DNA from: Paracoccus kondratievae
GTDB taxonomy: Bacteria > Pseudomonadota > Alphaproteobacteria > Rhodobacterales > Rhodobacteraceae
Direction of reading: 5' to 3'
DNA length: 64,000 nucleotides
Assembly: GCF_009301415.1 (NCBI RefSeq)
Contig: NZ_CP045073.1
Coordinates: forward strand, 1,317,501 to 1,381,500
This document shows, piece after piece, positions 62,039 through 64,000 of this stretch. Each line of letters opens with the position of its first letter. The first letter of the stretch is position 1. Below the pieces are notes generated by a model that did no database searches, was not told where the DNA came from, and saw only the letters and a list, made by a program, of their open reading frames with translations. A program made the translations under genes and the position numbers.

Positions 62039-62267
62039 CGCGCACTCCCTGGCTGGCAGGGCAAGCCTAGCCGCCCTTGCCCCCAGGAAGCCAGAGCCGT
62101 TGCGACAGCGGGCCTGAAGCTCCGCGACATTTGACGAAACCGGCTCTGCCCTGTATTTAGGCATCAAGCACCAAAAACAGGCAAAATTCCTAATCGCGGC
62201 ATCGCCTGCCAATCAGGCAGACGCCGCATTCTTTCGCATTCCCGCAGTGTGGCATACGAGTTTTCCC

Positions 62268-63317
62268 ATGACATTGCCCGAACCCATCACCCTTGGCTCT
62301 GTGCGGCTTGGCCCTCCGGTCTTTCTTGCGCCGATGGCCGGCATCACCGATCTGCCCTTTCGTCGCGCGGTGGCGCGTCATGGCGGGGCGGGGCTGATGG
62401 TCAGCGAAATGGTCGCCTCGACCGAGATGGTGACCCCGCGCCCCTCGACCCGCGCGGCGGTACGCGCCAGGGCCCTGACCGAGGGGGCGTTGCCCGTCAG
62501 TGTCCAGATTGCCGGGCGCGAGGCGGGCGCTATGGCCGAAACGGCGCGCATAGTCGCGGGCATGGGCGCACGCATTATTGATATCAACATGGGCTGCCCG
62601 GCGAAAAAGGTCACGGGCGGGCTGTCGGGTGCTGCGCTGATGCGCGACCTTGATCATGCACTGGGACTGATCGAGGCGGTGATCTCGGCCGTGCCCGATC
62701 TGCCGGTGACGCTAAAGATGCGGCTGGGCTGGGATGGCGACTGTTTGAACGCGCCGGAACTGGCGCGCCGCGCCAGCGGGGCCGGGGTCCGGATGCTGAC
62801 AGTCCATGGCCGCACCCGGGCGCAGTTTTATACCGGCAGTGCCGACTGGGCGGCGATCCGGGCCGTGGCGAACCTGCCTGATCGCCCGCCGTTGGTCGCC
62901 AATGGCGATGTGGTCGATGCGGCCAGTGCCCGCGCGGCGTTGCGCCAATCGGGGGCCAATGCGGTCATGGTCGGTCGTGGCGCACAAGGGGCGCCCTGGC
63001 GGCTGGCGCAGATCGCGCATGAGCTGTGGGGTACGCCCGCCCCGGTCATTCCCAAAGGCGCTGCCCTGGCCGGGGCGGTGGCCGAGCATTACGATGACAT
63101 CCTGTCGCTTTATGGTCGTGAGCTGGGCTTGCGCGTCGCGCGCAAACATCTGGGCTGGTATGCCGAGGCGAACGGTGCCCCGAACCGCGCCGAGCTTTTG
63201 CGCGCCCCGACCCCCGAGGCGGCGATGTCCGCAATCCGCGCCGGGTTCGGCGATGCCGATGTGGCGCTGGTTGATGCGGTCCATGCCAACGCTCAGGCGA
63301 CCGAGGTGCCCTCATGA
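62268..63317 (+). CDS. dusB: tRNA-dihydrouridine synthase DusB (NifR3)
   Basis: A 349-residue FMN enzyme reducing U to D in tRNA. ITLGSVRLGPPVFLAPMAGI is the start, IIDINMGCPAKKVTGGLSGA holds the catalytic Cys110, VRMLTVHGRTRAQFYTGSAD and ANAVMVGRGAQGAPW follow. In Rhodobacterales it heads the operon with ntrB, ntrC, ntrY and ntrX (hence NifR3), and here overlaps ntrB by ATGA. An in-frame GTG seven codons upstream is less likely than this ATG. Confidence 0.95.
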   Translation: MTLPEPITLGSVRLGPPVFLAPMAGITDLPFRRAVARHGGAGLMVSEMVASTEMVTPRPSTRAAVRARALTEGALPVSVQIAGREAGAMAETARIVAGMGARIIDINMGCPAKKVTGGLSGAALMRDLDHALGLIEAVISAVPDLPVTLKMRLGWDGDCLNAPELARRASGAGVRMLTVHGRTRAQFYTGSADWAAIRAVANLPDRPPLVANGDVVDAASARAALRQSGANAVMVGRGAQGAPWRLAQIAHELWGTPAPVIPKGAALAGAVAEHYDDILSLYGRELGLRVARKHLGWYAEANGAPNRAELLRAPTPEAAMSAIRAGFGDADVALVDAVHANAQATEVPS

Positions 63318-64000
63318 CCAGCCGCGTCCGGTCCGAAATGCTGCCCGACCTTGAGGTGGAAACCGCAGGCGGCTTCATTCCGGCAGAGGTAGGGCCGAAC
63401 TGGTCGGCGCTTCCCCTGCCAGCGATCATTCTGGATGCGCAGGGCCGGATCGCGGCGATGAACGACCTGGCCGAGGCCTTTCTGAACATCTCGTGCCGCT
63501 CATCCCTGGGCCATGCGCTGGAAGGGCCCGAGATGCTCAAACGATTGCGCATCGTGCCCTCGCTTGGCTCGATCCTTGAGCGAATGCGCGAAGGGCATGA
63601 GGCGCTGAACCACGCCGGTGTGCGCTTTGAGATCGGCGACCGCTCGGGCGGGCATTCCGATCGTGTCGCCACCGTTCACGCCGGGCAGGCCCCCAGCCCC
63701 GAAGGGGGAACCGTCATCCTGCTTGCCCCCAGCGACGGGGGTGGCCGGCTGGGGCAGGGGCAGGCGGCGCGGTCTGCCGCCCGCTCGGCCATCGGCATGG
63801 CCGAGATGCTGGCCCATGAGATCAAGAACCCGCTGGCAGGTATTCGCGGCGCGGCGCAGCTCATCGGCATGAACCTTGAGGCCGAGGATCGCGACCTTGC
63901 CGATCTGATCGTCGCGGAATCGCGCCGCATCGTCGAACTGCTGGATCAGGTCGAGCGGTTTGGCGACACCTCGGCCCCCCGCCTGGCGGCGGTGAATATC
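63314..64000 (+). CDS. ntrB: Nitrogen regulation histidine kinase NtrB, N-terminal part (runs off the window)
   Basis: The first 229 codons of NtrB. A PAS domain (WSALPLPAIILDAQGRIAAM, NDLAEAFLNIS) is followed by the H-box GMAEMLAHEIKNPLAGIRGA with the phosphorylated His168. The ATPase domain continues past the window. NtrB phosphorylates NtrC when nitrogen is short and is controlled by PII. It overlaps dusB by four bases. Confidence 0.92.
   Translation, partial: MTSRVRSEMLPDLEVETAGGFIPAEVGPNWSALPLPAIILDAQGRIAAMNDLAEAFLNISCRSSLGHALEGPEMLKRLRIVPSLGSILERMREGHEALNHAGVRFEIGDRSGGHSDRVATVHAGQAPSPEGGTVILLAPSDGGGRLGQGQAARSAARSAIGMAEMLAHEIKNPLAGIRGAAQLIGMNLEAEDRDLADLIVAESRRIVELLDQVERFGDTSAPRLAAVNI

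Noticed and set aside
59453-62134. A plus-strand open frame of nearly 900 codons opposite yjbH, the PTA-rich lipoprotein and sdaA
   Set aside because: Antisense to three genes with signal peptides, lipobox or catalytic motifs; no recognisable protein.

Overview
The window looks like origin-proximal chromosome from a Rhodobacterales alphaproteobacterium, most likely Paracoccus or a close relative. The grounds are the high GC content, the marker order dnaA / rpsT / enoyl-CoA hydratase / mutM / ubiE / ubiB, ChpT, the olsBA ornithine-lipid genes, a dusB-ntrB pair, and small families typical of the order (DUF3553, HemP). No database search was run; names rest on recognised motifs, lengths and gene order.

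Layout. 1-12.1 kb is core genome: 5' end of dnaA, rpsT, enoyl-CoA hydratase, mutM, ubiE-ubiB, a YmdB-type phosphodiesterase, an SLC13/RCK permease, olsB-olsA, DUF3553, chpT and proA. 12.1-17.0 kb is a graveyard of mobile DNA: a truncated replication-type HTH gene, a small phage HTH gene, a frameshifted HK97 portal gene cut by a truncated IS110 transposase, a lytic transglycosylase, fragments of DUF736 and a large serine recombinase joined end to end, and a decayed SsuD-like flavin monooxygenase. 17.0-23.4 kb holds a secreted RTX-Hint protein, a LysR / aldo-keto reductase / MFS module, and a second, decayed Hint gene.

23.5-39.8 kb is the most unusual part, a probable organosulfur-acquisition island. 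It has two MetQ-like binding proteins with MetN and MetI, two DszA/NtaA-type FMN monooxygenases, two SfnB/DszC-type acyl-CoA-dehydrogenase-fold oxidoreductases, an SsuD-type alkanesulfonate monooxygenase, an SsuE/MsuE-type FMN reductase, an amidohydrolase-fold protein without its usual metal ligands, a local RibB for flavin synthesis, two paralogous FAD/NAD(P)-binding proteins, an RBBP9-like hydrolase and a 47-residue membrane microprotein. The parts suggest uptake of a sulfur compound, two-component flavin-dependent C-S cleavage and a flavin supply.

39.8-64 kb is again mostly housekeeping: an orphan gene pair beside an Lrp regulator, a short KdpD/KdpE pair divergent from kup, a nitroreductase, a hydroxypyruvate-isomerase-like protein, pyruvate carboxylase, tadA, an RluB-type pseudouridine synthase with a long basic tail, hemP, the zinc regulon znuA / zur-znuC-znuB, a YjbH/YjbF exopolysaccharide group, sdaA, and dusB with the start of ntrB. 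No tRNA, rRNA or CRISPR array was recognised.
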